Assembly (NCBI GenBank): GCA_003212395.1
Contig: QCPU01000001.1
Span: forward strand, 100,354-164,353
Source: Prochlorococcus sp. AG-442-B03
Lineage (GTDB): Bacteria > Cyanobacteriota > Cyanobacteriia > PCC-6307 > Cyanobiaceae
DNA: 64,000 bases
Direction of reading: 5' to 3'
Part shown: positions 10,525 to 20,064 of the stretch, one piece after another
Numbering within the stretch: position 1 is the first letter of the stretch
How the letters are laid out: every line of letters begins with the position of its first letter
Made by a program: the position numbers and the translations under genes
The notes under the pieces: generated by a model
The model's database searches: none
Told to the model about the DNA's origin: nothing
What the model saw: only the letters and a program-made list of their open reading frames with translations

Positions 10525-12506
10525 GACGTTACAGCAGATCTTCTTCTTCTTGTTCTACCTTCAAATGAATCTTCTTTAGCAGTCTCAGCTGATGGATTCT
10601 GTAAAACTTTTGGACTTTTTTGGGTATTTTGTGGGTTATTTGAACTATTAGGGTGATTATTATTTGATTTCTTATGGAAATTATTATTATTTCTATTTCT
10701 ATTGGAGAAATTTTGCTCTTCGGTAATCTTTGGAATATAAGCACGAGTTCCACTTGGAGCAGGTTGAACTAAACACAAAATAAGTGGTTCAACTTGTAAT
10801 TCTCTTCTCATTCTTCTCGATAAACCATTTTCAATTTCTCTTTGTACACCAATCCAATCTACCTCAAAATTATTCGGCCCAGTTTGTCTGGATAATTGTT
10901 TCCATCTATTTTCTAAGACCCAACTTATTTCTCGTTCTGTCCACATAGACATTTTTCTTGGCTCTGCAGTAGTAACAACTCCTCTTAAATTAACTCTGGG
11001 AGGCGCAACCATCTTCCCATCTGTACTAATAGGAGCTAGAACAGTTACTACACCATCGCCAGCTAATTGCTGCCTTTCCTTTAATACTCGAGCATCTACT
11101 ATTCCATTTCGTGAGTTATCAAGCAGTTCAACACCAGCTTTTACAGGATCACCCTTTTGAATAGAGTTAGGTGTTAACTCAACTACATCTCCATTTTCGA
11201 TAATTAAAATATTGTCCTTTGGAACCCCCATAGTTTGTGCACTCTTGCCATGACAAACAAGCATTCTATGTTCTCCATGAACAGGAACAAAAAACTTAGG
11301 TTTTGCGAGTGCCAACATTAACTTTTGATCTTCTTGAAAACCATGACCAGAAACATGAATATTCTCACCCTTTCCATAAACAACCTTTGCTCCGAGTTTC
11401 ATTAATCTATCTATTGTATTAACAACAGAAATAGTATTACCAGGAATTGGACTGGCTGAAAATATTACAGTATCAGTAGTCTTAAGACGAACATGCTGAT
11501 GTTCACCACGAGAGATTCTGCTTAACGCTGCTAAGGGTTCTCCTTGACTTCCTGTCATTAATAATAGGGTCTCCCTATCTGGCAAATCTCTAATTTGCTT
11601 GATAGGAACAAACAAATCATCTGGGCATTTCATATAACCAATATCTCTGGCCTTAGCAATAACATTGATCATTGATCTACCTAACAAACCGACCTTTCTT
11701 CCATGTTTCATGGCCAATTCTAAGATCATCGTCACTCTATGAACAGAACTAGCAAAAGTGGTAAGGATAACTCGTTCTTTTGCCTCTGCAATATGTTTTT
11801 CTAAAGAGGGATAGATAGTCTTCTCAGAAGGACAAAAACCTGGAACTTCGGCATTAGTCGAATCACTGAACATGCATAAAACACCCTTCTCTCCGTAATG
11901 CACCATTCTTTCAATATCAAATTGCTCTCCATCTACTGGCATATGATCAAACTTAAAATCTCCCGTAAAAATAATTGTGCCAACAGGTGTTGTAACTGCT
12001 AAAGAAAAGCTATCGCAAATAGAGTGCGTATTTCGAATAAATTCGACAGAAAAATGTTGTCCTACTTTTACAACATCTCTTGGATTAACTGTCTGTATAG
12101 TTGTTCTATCAGATACCCCTGCTTCCTCCATTTTTCCTCTAAGCATTGACATTGCCAGTCTTGGGCCATAAATAATCGGAATATTAAAATGCTTTAGATG
12201 ATGAGAAATACCTCCAATATGATCTTCATGCCCGTGAGTGACAATCATTCCTTTTATTCTTCTTTGATTTTCTTTTAAAAAAGTTGTATCAGGCATAACA
12301 ACGTTTACGCCATGCATACCATCAGATGGGAAAGCTAGGCCAGCATCAACAAGCATTAATTCATCACCATATTCAAAAACGCAAGTGTTTTTTCCTATTT
12401 CATGTAGTCCTCCAAGAGGTATTACTCGTAGAGCTGGGGTATTACTTTTAGATCTAGATGAATCATGAGTAGATCTATTTACAGTTGAATTAGTACTTGA
12501 TTGCAT
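10521..12506 (-). CDS. rnj: Ribonuclease J
   Basis: RNase J is a metallo-beta-lactamase/beta-CASP nuclease with 5'-3' exonuclease and endonuclease activity in RNA decay and processing. The zinc site HGHEDHIGG is at residues 91-99, with the beta-lactamase strands GGLHEIGKN and VDAGLAFPS before it and the beta-CASP motifs (HVSGHG, VPVHGEHRM) further on. Two terminal regions are low complexity: residues 1-25 are Ser/Thr rich, and the last 70 or so residues are Asn/Lys rich and end in a basic RTRRRR patch. It is the last gene of the minus-strand asd-dapA-rnj group, about 80 bases after dapA, and its stop overlaps tilS by 4 bases. Confidence 0.95.
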   Translation of the reverse strand: MQSSTNSTVNRSTHDSSRSKSNTPALRVIPLGGLHEIGKNTCVFEYGDELMLVDAGLAFPSDGMHGVNVVMPDTTFLKENQRRIKGMIVTHGHEDHIGGISHHLKHFNIPIIYGPRLAMSMLRGKMEEAGVSDRTTIQTVNPRDVVKVGQHFSVEFIRNTHSICDSFSLAVTTPVGTIIFTGDFKFDHMPVDGEQFDIERMVHYGEKGVLCMFSDSTNAEVPGFCPSEKTIYPSLEKHIAEAKERVILTTFASSVHRVTMILELAMKHGRKVGLLGRSMINVIAKARDIGYMKCPDDLFVPIKQIRDLPDRETLLLMTGSQGEPLAALSRISRGEHQHVRLKTTDTVIFSASPIPGNTISVVNTIDRLMKLGAKVVYGKGENIHVSGHGFQEDQKLMLALAKPKFFVPVHGEHRMLVCHGKSAQTMGVPKDNILIIENGDVVELTPNSIQKGDPVKAGVELLDNSRNGIVDARVLKERQQLAGDGVVTVLAPISTDGKMVAPPRVNLRGVVTTAEPRKMSMWTEREISWVLENRWKQLSRQTGPNNFEVDWIGVQREIENGLSRRMRRELQVEPLILCLVQPAPSGTRAYIPKITEEQNFSNRNRNNNNFHKKSNNNHPNSSNNPQNTQKSPKVLQNPSAETAKEDSFEGRTRRRRSAVTS

Positions 12507-12586
12507 AATTTTGAAATTTATGAAGGCCTGCTTGTAATCAAATAAGGTTTATTTAAATTTAATTATCAAGTTAAATATAATCCCTA

Positions 12587-13489
12587 TTATAAGGATTTCA
12601 GGATAAAAGATAGTTGCTTTTTCATGTCATTGGTTAATGGTGACAAAGGACTTCTAGGATTACCTACATCCCATCCCGATAGCTCCAAAGCAGCCTTAAT
12701 TGGGATTGGATTAGTAGTCATAAAGAGTGCTTTAAAAAGAGGCTGAAGTTTTTCATGAATAGCAAGCGCATTGGAAACTTTTCCACTTTGAAAGGAATGA
12801 ATCATCTCTTTCAATTGCAATCCAACCAAATGACTTGCAACGCTTACTACTCCTACAGCACCTACAGATAACATGGGAAGCAACAATGAATCGTCGCCAC
12901 TATATACAGATAGTTCAGAGCCACAAATAGCTCTTAATTCTGTTACTTCTTCTATTCTACCGCTTGCAGCTTTAATACTGAGAATATTGGAAAAATCCAT
13001 AAGTTTCTTCACAGTATCAGGTAATAAATTACATCCTGTCCTTCCAGGAATGTTATAAAGCATAAGAGGCAAATCCTTTGCAGAATTAGCAATAGAACTG
13101 AAATGTTTATATAGACCTTCTTGAGGTGGCTTATTGTAATAAGGAACAACTACCAAAGCACCGTCGGCACCAGAGTCATAGGCTTTTTTTGTAGCTTCCA
13201 CAGCCTCGCTTGTACAGTTACTACCAGTGCCAACTATTACTTTACAGGTTGCATCCAAAGATCCTTTTACCGCAATAAATAAATCATGCTGTTCCGCCCA
13301 TGAAAGAGTAGGTGATTCTCCAGTAGTACCGCATAGAACAATTCCATCGGAACCATTCTCAAAAAGATAATTTGATAGTTTTATAGCTAGTTCATAATCT
13401 ACATCTCCATTTTCATTGAATGGAGTAACCATTGCAGTCAATATTCTTCCAAATAGTGGATTATTACACTCAGTTTTGTCTATAATCAT
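12587..13489 (-). CDS. dapA: 4-hydroxy-tetrahydrodipicolinate synthase
   Basis: DapA condenses pyruvate with aspartate semialdehyde, the first step specific to lysine and diaminopimelate. The Schiff-base lysine is Lys173 in SIKAASGR and the proton-relay tyrosine is Tyr145 in [11 protein letters not shown]. The substrate loop [10 protein letters not shown] is near residue 53-62. The 300-residue length is normal. The start ATG overlaps the asd stop as ATGA (13486-13489), so the two enzymes, which act consecutively, are likely translationally coupled. Confidence 0.97.
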   Translation of the reverse strand: MIIDKTECNNPLFGRILTAMVTPFNENGDVDYELAIKLSNYLFENGSDGIVLCGTTGESPTLSWAEQHDLFIAVKGSLDATCKVIVGTGSNCTSEAVEATKKAYDSGADGALVVVPYYNKPPQEGLYKHFSSIANSAKDLPLMLYNIPGRTGCNLLPDTVKKLMDFSNILSIKAASGRIEEVTELRAICGSELSVYSGDDSLLLPMLSVGAVGVVSVASHLVGLQLKEMIHSFQSGKVSNALAIHEKLQPLFKALFMTTNPIPIKAALELSGWDVGNPRSPLSPLTNDMKKQLSFILKSL

Positions 13490-14517
13490 TTTTTTGGAAT
13501 TAATAACTCAGCTATTTGAACAGCATTAAGAGCTGCTCCTTTTCTTATTTGATCTCCACATAACCATAATTCTAATCCATTAGGCTGACTTATATCAGTT
13601 CTTAGCCTGCCGACAGCAACATTATCTCTTCCCATAACGTCATTTGGCATAGGAAATCTATTATTTTTGTAATCCTCAATAATTTCAATTCCAGGAGATT
13701 TTTTTAATTCTTCTAGAGCATCTTTCGGCTCAACTACACCAGCAAATTCAATATTTATCGATTCAGAATGTGCTCTCAGTACTGGGACTCGAACACATGT
13801 AGCAGAGAGCTTTAAATCAGCAATATTTAATATTTTCCTAGTCTCATTAACCATTTTCATCTCTTCTTCGCAGTAATTATTTGCAAGCATGGGTGAATTA
13901 TGCAAAAACAAATTAAAAGCCAGTGAGTATGGCAAAACTTCACTTTTTTGAGGATTACCCAGAAGATATTTTTCAGTTAAAAGTTTTAGTTCCTCCATCG
14001 CCAATTGGCCTGCACCACTTACGGATTGATATGTTGAGACAACAACTCTTTGAATAGTCGAAAGTTTATTTAACGGAGCTAAAACTAATGTCAGCAAAAT
14101 GGTAGTGCAGTTTGGATTCGCTATTACCCCATCATGATTAATTACGTCACTACCATTAACTTCAGGAACTATTAGAGGTACATTATTGTCTAATCTGAAA
14201 GCACTTGAATTATCTATCAATAAAGCATTTTGTTCATTAATGGTAGACAACCATTTTTTTGAAATACTTCCACCGGCTGAAGCTAAAACTAAATCAAGAT
14301 TCAGAAATTCTTCCTTAGTTGTTTTTTTTGTAACTAATTCTTCACCTTTCCAAATAATTTTTTTTCCTTCTGAACGCTCTGATGCAAGCAAGACCAATTC
14401 AGATATTGGGAAATCACGTTGTTCAAGAATTTTGAGTAATTCAGATCCTACAGCACCTGAAGATCCTAAAACAGCAACTTTTAATGGCCTATTAGGCAAA
14501 AACGGAGATTGTCTCAC
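13486..14517 (-). CDS. asd: Aspartate-semialdehyde dehydrogenase
   Basis: Asd reduces aspartyl phosphate to aspartate semialdehyde with NADPH, between LysC and DapA. The dinucleotide motif [12 protein letters not shown] is at residues 17-28 and the catalytic cysteine is Cys137 in NPNCTT. A later conserved segment, [12 protein letters not shown], carries the substrate histidine. The start is GTG at 14517, the only plausible start near the conserved N-terminus. The gene heads the asd-dapA-rnj group and is divergent from tig across 121 bases. Confidence 0.96.
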   Translation of the reverse strand: MRQSPFLPNRPLKVAVLGSSGAVGSELLKILEQRDFPISELVLLASERSEGKKIIWKGEELVTKKTTKEEFLNLDLVLASAGGSISKKWLSTINEQNALLIDNSSAFRLDNNVPLIVPEVNGSDVINHDGVIANPNCTTILLTLVLAPLNKLSTIQRVVVSTYQSVSGAGQLAMEELKLLTEKYLLGNPQKSEVLPYSLAFNLFLHNSPMLANNYCEEEMKMVNETRKILNIADLKLSATCVRVPVLRAHSESINIEFAGVVEPKDALEELKKSPGIEIIEDYKNNRFPMPNDVMGRDNVAVGRLRTDISQPNGLELWLCGDQIRKGAALNAVQIAELLIPKK

Positions 14518-14638
14518 ACTTTAAAATGATTTTTATAAATAGATTGACTATTTTTTTTACTTTATCAAAAAAATAACTTTCAAGGAAATCACATAATGTG
14601 AAATAATTAAGTTTCGGCTTTTAGTAATAAATAAAAAA

Positions 14639-16060
14639 ATGGCTAAAGAAGCATTAATAGTCAAAACAACTCCTCTGCCTCAAAGTAGAATCTCATTTGA
14701 ATTAGAAATACCATCTGAGACATGCAAAACTTGTGTGAATGAAACAATCAGTTCTATCAGTCGTTCGGCTAAAATTCCGGGATTTAGACTTGGTAAAATT
14801 CCCAAACAAGTCTTAATCCAAAGGATTGGCATAACACAATTACATGCTTCTGCTCTAGAAAAAATTATTGATAAATCATGGCAAGAAGCGTTAAAAATAA
14901 AATCTATAGAGCCACTAAGTGAGCCAGAATTGGTAGATGGATTTGAATCTTTACTTGCAAAGTTTAGTCCTGAAAAATCACTTAAGGTTACTCTTCAAAC
15001 TGATGTTGCCCCAGAATTAAAACTTAAAAAATCCAAAGGACTAAGTGTTGAAATATCAAAAACAAAGTTTGATCCTAAGTCAATAGATGAAGCGCTAGAA
15101 AAATCTAGAAATCAGTTTGCAAATATTATTCCAGTTACCAATAGAGCAGCAAAATTAGGAGATATTGCTGTAGTTAGTTTCAAAGGAAAATATAAAGATT
15201 CTGGTAAAGAGATTGATGGTGGAACAAGTGAATCAATGGATCTTGAGTTAGAAAAGAACAAAATGATTCCCGGTTTCGTTGAGGGAATCGTAAAGATGAA
15301 AATTGGTGATACTAAAACACTTAACCTTAAATTTCCTGAAGATTATTCTCATGAGGATTCAAGAGGCAAAGAGGCAATCTTTGAAGTAAATCTTAAGGAT
15401 CTTAAGGAAAAAGAATTGCCTGAACTTAATGACGATTTTGCAAAACAGTCTGGCAACAAAGAATCATTAAAAGAGTTAAAGAAAGATATTGAAAAGCAAC
15501 TTAAAGACAATTTTGAAAAAACTCAAAAAGATATCAAAATTGAAGCTTTACTAGATGCCTTAACAAACGAATTAGTTGCTGAAATTCCAAAATCTATGGT
15601 TGATATAGAAGTGAGGAATAATATTGAACAAACCGCTCAAAGATTTGCTCAACAAGGTCTTGATGTTAAATCCACTTTCACTCCGGAATTAGTTAAGTCA
15701 TTAGCAGAGTCCACAAGGCCTCAGGCTGAAAAAAATGTTCAAAGAAATTTAGCTTTAAAAGCATTAGCTGAAACAGAAAACATAAAAGTCAAGAAAGATG
15801 AAATTGATTTAAAAATGAAAGATTATGAAGATGCAATCTCTCAATCTTCAAAACAAATAGATATTAAAAAATTAACAGAAGTAATAACTAACGATTTACT
15901 CAAAGAAAAATTAATAATTTGGCTTGAAGAAAATTCTGAAGTAAAAGAAAAAACTACAAAAACTTCTAAAGCTAACAAAACCTCCAAAACAACAAAAGCC
16001 ACAAAAACTACAAAAGCCACAAAAACTACAAAAACTAAAAATCAAAAAGAAAAAAAATAA
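14639..16060 (+). CDS. tig: Trigger factor (ribosome-associated chaperone and prolyl isomerase)
   Basis: Trigger factor binds nascent chains at the ribosome exit. The N-terminal domain carries the ribosome-docking signature PGFRLGKIPKQVL at about residues 48-60. An FKBP-like prolyl isomerase domain follows at about 165-250 (GDIAVVSFKGKY, IPGFVEGIVKMKIGDT), and the rest is the helical chaperone arms. The last 35 or so residues are a Lys/Thr-rich tail of TKATKT-type repeats encoded by a tandem DNA repeat. The tail is an add-on relative to E. coli trigger factor and is probably disordered. The gene leads a tig-clpP-clpX-dnaX run on the plus strand, the same order as in many bacteria for tig-clpP-clpX. 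Confidence 0.95.
   Translation: MAKEALIVKTTPLPQSRISFELEIPSETCKTCVNETISSISRSAKIPGFRLGKIPKQVLIQRIGITQLHASALEKIIDKSWQEALKIKSIEPLSEPELVDGFESLLAKFSPEKSLKVTLQTDVAPELKLKKSKGLSVEISKTKFDPKSIDEALEKSRNQFANIIPVTNRAAKLGDIAVVSFKGKYKDSGKEIDGGTSESMDLELEKNKMIPGFVEGIVKMKIGDTKTLNLKFPEDYSHEDSRGKEAIFEVNLKDLKEKELPELNDDFAKQSGNKESLKELKKDIEKQLKDNFEKTQKDIKIEALLDALTNELVAEIPKSMVDIEVRNNIEQTAQRFAQQGLDVKSTFTPELVKSLAESTRPQAEKNVQRNLALKALAETENIKVKKDEIDLKMKDYEDAISQSSKQIDIKKLTEVITNDLLKEKLIIWLEENSEVKEKTTKTSKANKTSKTTKATKTTKATKTTKTKNQKEKK
15992..16036 (+). repeat. 18-bp tandem repeat in the 3' end of tig
   Basis: The unit ACAAAAGCCACAAAAACT occurs perfectly twice (15992-16009 and 16010-16027), followed by a half unit (16028-16036). 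It stays in frame and encodes repeated Thr-Lys-Ala-Thr-Lys-Thr blocks, so copy-number changes would lengthen or shorten the tail in six-residue steps without shifting the frame. Confidence 0.85.
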
Positions 16061-16125
16061 TTTATGAAATTTCCTACTAATTAAACAAAAACCCCTTAAA
16101 TTATTTATAGGACGAAAACTAATTT

Positions 16126-16770
16126 GTGAACTCAGAAAAAAAACATTTAATCCAAAGCTCAATAAGTTCTTACGAAAGTAATAATAAAACTATTGCTGCT
16201 GTTCCTACCGTTATAGAACAATCAGGTAGAGGAGAAAGAGCTTTTGATATATATTCAAGACTATTGAGAGAGAGAATAATTTTTTTAGGTACTGGAATTA
16301 ATGATCAAGTATCTGATTCACTTGTTGCACAATTATTATTTCTTGAAGCTGAAGATCCCGAAAAAGACATACAAATATATATCAATTCTCCTGGAGGCTC
16401 AGTAACTGCAGGAATGGCCATATACGATACCATGCAACAAATATCCCCTGATGTAGTGACAATATGCTTTGGTGTTGCGGCAAGTATGGGGGCATTTCTA
16501 CTTTCTGGAGGAGCAAAGGGGAAAAGATTGGCTTTACCTAATTCTAGGATTATGATTCATCAACCTCTGGGAGGTGCACAAGGTCAAGCAGTAGAGATTG
16601 AAATACAAGCTAAAGAAATACTTTTTCTCAAGAAAACATTAAATTCGCTTTTAGCAGAACATACTGGTCAACCTTTAGAAAAAATAAATGAAGATACAGA
16701 AAGAGATTATTTTTTATCTCCCTCAGAAGCAGTCGAATATGGATTAATTGATAAAGTTATCAAAAAATGA
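16126..16770 (+). CDS. clpP: ATP-dependent Clp protease proteolytic subunit
   Basis: ClpP forms the tetradecameric serine protease chamber. The catalytic triad is visible as Ser120 (GVAASMGAF), His145 (MIHQPLGG) and Asp194 (TERDYFLS), all at the same +23 offset from mature E. coli ClpP numbering. The start is GTG at 16126. The conserved core begins near residue 27 (VPTVIEQ), leaving an N-terminal segment of about 25 residues that may be a propeptide. The gene directly precedes clpX, so this copy is the likely partner of the ClpX unfoldase; cyanobacteria normally carry further clpP paralogues elsewhere. Confidence 0.96.
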   Translation: MNSEKKHLIQSSISSYESNNKTIAAVPTVIEQSGRGERAFDIYSRLLRERIIFLGTGINDQVSDSLVAQLLFLEAEDPEKDIQIYINSPGGSVTAGMAIYDTMQQISPDVVTICFGVAASMGAFLLSGGAKGKRLALPNSRIMIHQPLGGAQGQAVEIEIQAKEILFLKKTLNSLLAEHTGQPLEKINEDTERDYFLSPSEAVEYGLIDKVIKK

Positions 16771-16874
16771 CAAGGGATACTTATTTTTTAAGAATATGAT
16801 GACGAATCGATATTTATAAGCAATCCTAGTGAATAGGGAATATTCAACACCTTTCACTTTAAAACTTATAATCG

Positions 16875-18242
16875 ATGGCTAAATTCGACGCCCATCTTAA
16901 ATGTTCATTTTGTGGGAAATCACAAGACCAAGTAAGAAAGCTTATAGCTGGTCCTGGGGTTTATATCTGTGATGAGTGCATAGATCTTTGTAATGAAATT
17001 CTGGATGAAGAACTACTTGATAATCAAACGAATACAAACAACTCTCCGCAAGTAAAAAAGAAATTACCAACTGATAATCCAAAAAAATCTGTTCCTTTAG
17101 AATTAACCTCCATTCCTAAGCCATTAGAAATTAAAAGTTTTCTAGATAATCAAGTTGTTGGACAAGAATCTGCAAAAAAAATATTATCAGTAGCGGTATA
17201 TAATCACTACAAACGATTAGCTTGGAAAGTTAAAGAAGATAGTACAAATAACAATTCAACAGATTCACAAGCAACTAAATTACAAAAATCAAACATTTTA
17301 CTCATCGGCCCTACTGGAAGTGGAAAAACATTATTGGCGCAAACTTTAGCAGAGTTTCTAGATGTTCCTTTTGCAGTAGCTGATGCAACGACTTTGACAG
17401 AAGCTGGATATGTTGGGGAGGATGTTGAAAACATACTTTTAAGACTTCTACAGAAATCAGAAATGAATGTAGAACTAGCTCAAAAAGGAATTATTTATAT
17501 TGATGAAATAGATAAAATTGCGAGAAAAAGCGAGAATCCTTCAATTACTAGAGATGTCTCTGGTGAAGGAGTACAGCAAGCATTATTAAAAATGCTTGAA
17601 GGAACAATTGCTAATGTGCCACCACAAGGCGGAAGAAAACATCCATATCATGACTGCATCCAAATTGATACTAGTCAAATATTATTTATTTGCGGGGGGG
17701 CTTTTATAGGTTTAGAGGATATCGTTCAAAAGCGGATGGGTAAAAACTCCATAGGATTTACCACCAATTCAGATCAAAACAAAGTTGATACAAAAAAAAT
17801 AGTAGACCCAAGAGATTCCCTGAAAAATTTAGAATTAGATGACTTAGTGAAATATGGACTAATTCCAGAATTTATTGGAAGAATTCCGGTTTGTGCTGTA
17901 TTAGATCGTCTTACTAAAGAGACTTTAGAATCTATCCTAACTGAACCAAGAGATGCACTAGTAAAGCAATTCAAAACTTTGCTAAGTATGGATAATGTTG
18001 AATTATCATTTGAACCCGATTCAGTTGAAGCGATAGCAAATGAAGCATATAAAAGAAAAACAGGAGCAAGAGCATTAAGATCAATAATTGAAGAACTAAT
18101 GCTTGATATAATGTACACTTTGCCTTCTGAAGAAAATGTAAAAGAATTCACAATTACGAAAAAAATGGTAGAAAATTTGTTCTCATCTAAAATTGTTAAA
18201 CTACCTTCAGGATCAAAAAGAATCATTAAAGAGTCTGCATAA
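16875..18242 (+). CDS. clpX: ATP-dependent Clp protease ATP-binding subunit ClpX
   Basis: ClpX is the AAA+ unfoldase that feeds substrates to ClpP. The N-terminal zinc-binding domain uses Cys10, Cys13, Cys32 and Cys35 (CSFCGK and CDECIDLC). Walker A GPTGSGKT is at residues 145-152, the pore loop GYVGEDVE follows, and Walker B is [10 protein letters not shown]. The ClpP-docking IGF-type loop is seen as NSIGFTT. The 455-residue length includes a low-complexity Asn/Ser insertion just before Walker A (about residues 122-136). It lies 104 bases after clpP. Confidence 0.97.
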   Translation: MAKFDAHLKCSFCGKSQDQVRKLIAGPGVYICDECIDLCNEILDEELLDNQTNTNNSPQVKKKLPTDNPKKSVPLELTSIPKPLEIKSFLDNQVVGQESAKKILSVAVYNHYKRLAWKVKEDSTNNNSTDSQATKLQKSNILLIGPTGSGKTLLAQTLAEFLDVPFAVADATTLTEAGYVGEDVENILLRLLQKSEMNVELAQKGIIYIDEIDKIARKSENPSITRDVSGEGVQQALLKMLEGTIANVPPQGGRKHPYHDCIQIDTSQILFICGGAFIGLEDIVQKRMGKNSIGFTTNSDQNKVDTKKIVDPRDSLKNLELDDLVKYGLIPEFIGRIPVCAVLDRLTKETLESILTEPRDALVKQFKTLLSMDNVELSFEPDSVEAIANEAYKRKTGARALRSIIEELMLDIMYTLPSEENVKEFTITKKMVENLFSSKIVKLPSGSKRIIKESA

Positions 18243-18299
18243 AATTAGAGTTTAATTGTTTTAATTTAATCCCGAATTTTTCTAATTAATGAAAAATAA

Positions 18300-20063
18300 A
18301 TGCCAAATATACATAAGCCTTTTCATCAAAAATATAGACCCAACAACTTAGACGAACTGGTTGGGCAAAAATTTATATCAATAACACTAAAGCAAGCACT
18401 ATTAACAAAAAAAATTGCTCCTGCATATCTTTTTAATGGTCCAAGAGGCACTGGAAAAACATCAAGTGCAAGAATATTTGCAAAATCTTTAAACTGTCAG
18501 GCATTCGACCAACCTACGATAAATCCTTGTTGTAAATGTGACTTATGTAGACAAATTACAGATGGTAACGCTCTAGATATTATCGAGATAGATGCCGCAT
18601 CAAATACAGGAGTAGAAAATATAAGAGAAATTATAGAAAGAGCGAGATTTGCACCTACTCAAGCAAGATGGAAAGTATACGTTATTGATGAATGTCATAT
18701 GCTTTCAACGGCAGCTTCAAATGCTTTACTAAAAACTATTGAAGAACCACCCTCAAGAGTTGTATTTATCCTTGCGACAACAAATCCTGAGAGAGTATTA
18801 AATACAATACAAAGTAGATGTCAAAAATTTGATTTTAGAAGAATAAGCCCCAATGACATTTTTCAACACTTATCAGAAATAGCAGAAAAAGAATCCATTG
18901 AGTATGAAGTTCAGGCGTTAAAAATGATTGCAAAAAGATCTAATGGAGGCATGAGAGATGCACAAAGCCTCCTTGAACAACTAAATCTTTTACCAGAAGG
19001 TATAACAATTAATAATATCCAAAACCTACTAGGAGAAGTATCAGAAATTGAATTAACAAATCTGCTTCAATCATTGGTTGAGAATAATCCTGAGTCATTA
19101 ATTATCACCTGCAACAAATTATATGATGGTGGAAACGAACCCCTTCAAATAATTATTGGATTATTAAATATAACAAGAGATCTTCTACTTCACACTACAA
19201 ATAATAAATATTCAGACCTTTATTATACCTCTGATGAATTTCAAGATGAATTGGGTAAAATCTCAAAAAGAATAAATAAATCAACAATAATTAAATGGCA
19301 TAATAATCTGAGGAATATTGAATATCAAATCAAAACAAGTGATAATCCAAGGCTTTGGTTTGAAATACATTTAACTGGCCTTCTTGAGAATCAAGAGATA
19401 AATACTTTTGAAAATAAGCTAAAAAGTAAAAGTAATGGGACTCAGGAGAAGCATGAAAGCATAAAAAGAATTGAAATAATTAATAAAGAAAATATTGCTA
19501 ATGAAATTCAAAAAACAAGTATCAAAAAGGAGATAAGCCAAGAGGAATTGATTGAAAAAAAAGACGAAAAATTAGAAAAATTTGACGTTCTCAGAAAAGA
19601 AAGTATGGCAAATATTTCTGACAATAACCAAAATAATCCTGGATCCAATAATTTAAAAGATAAATGGGAATTAATTCTTTCTAAATTAGAGTTACCATCA
19701 ACAAGAATGTTACTTTCACAACAAGCCGAACTTGAAAGTTTTAATTCGGAGAAAATCACAATCGCATTATCTCCAAACTGGGGAAATATGATAAAGAGTA
19801 GAAAAGTTTTAATTGAAAATACAGTAAAAAAGATATTTGGAGATCAAATAATACTTAATTTTTCAATCAAAGAACTAACTAAAAGTAGCCCAACAAACAC
19901 TCCAAAAATAACCCAAAATGAAGTAAAGAATTTGAAACCAATAAAAAAAACAGACCCAAAAACTAATTCATCAACCAAAATATCTAACGAGGAAACTTAC
20001 GATGATAGTTCAAAAAACTTAGCAAATTTTTTTAATGGGGAAATTATAGATCTTGATGAATAA
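18300..20063 (+). CDS. dnaX: DNA polymerase III subunit gamma/tau
   Basis: DnaX is the ATPase of the clamp loader. The full-length frame gives 587 residues, equivalent to tau. Walker A GPRGTGKT is at residues 47-54, the four-cysteine zinc module (NPCCKCDLC) is near residue 76-84, the DEXX-type box is DECHML, and sensor motifs follow (ATTNPERV). The conserved ATPase and collar end at about residue 370. Beyond that the protein is charged low complexity with a short final fold (KWELILSKLELPSTRMLLSQ) that resembles the tau C-terminal region. An A8 run at 19555-19562 (codons 419-421) could yield a shortened gamma-like product; see the separate entry. It is convergent with a glycosyltransferase, with a single base between the stops. 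Confidence 0.95.
   Translation: MPNIHKPFHQKYRPNNLDELVGQKFISITLKQALLTKKIAPAYLFNGPRGTGKTSSARIFAKSLNCQAFDQPTINPCCKCDLCRQITDGNALDIIEIDAASNTGVENIREIIERARFAPTQARWKVYVIDECHMLSTAASNALLKTIEEPPSRVVFILATTNPERVLNTIQSRCQKFDFRRISPNDIFQHLSEIAEKESIEYEVQALKMIAKRSNGGMRDAQSLLEQLNLLPEGITINNIQNLLGEVSEIELTNLLQSLVENNPESLIITCNKLYDGGNEPLQIIIGLLNITRDLLLHTTNNKYSDLYYTSDEFQDELGKISKRINKSTIIKWHNNLRNIEYQIKTSDNPRLWFEIHLTGLLENQEINTFENKLKSKSNGTQEKHESIKRIEIINKENIANEIQKTSIKKEISQEELIEKKDEKLEKFDVLRKESMANISDNNQNNPGSNNLKDKWELILSKLELPSTRMLLSQQAELESFNSEKITIALSPNWGNMIKSRKVLIENTVKKIFGDQIILNFSIKELTKSSPTNTPKITQNEVKNLKPIKKTDPKTNSSTKISNEETYDDSSKNLANFFNGEIIDLDE
19541..19585 (+). other. Candidate dnaX frameshift or slippage site
   Basis: In the zero frame the codons read GAA AAA AAA GAC, with eight consecutive A (19555-19562). 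A Shine-Dalgarno-like AGAGG (19541-19545) ends 9 bases upstream of the run. A shift of -1 after codon 421 gives seven new residues and then TGA at 19583-19585, a 428-residue protein. A +1 shift stops at TAG 19573-19575. E. coli dnaX makes its gamma subunit of about 430 residues by a -1 shift on an A-run preceded by a Shine-Dalgarno-like element. I do not see a strong downstream stem-loop, and A-runs of this size occur elsewhere in the window, so this is a candidate only. Confidence 0.35.
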
Positions 20064-20064
20064 A

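Noticed and set aside
16830..16846. Inverted repeat TGAATA/TATTCA upstream of clpX
   Set aside because: Six-base A/T-heavy arms with a 5-base loop are expected by chance; no conserved operator known to match.
17774..18226. 150-aa minus-strand frame inside clpX
   Set aside because: It is antisense to a strongly conserved gene, with a Ser/Leu/Ile-rich composition typical of reverse-strand reading.
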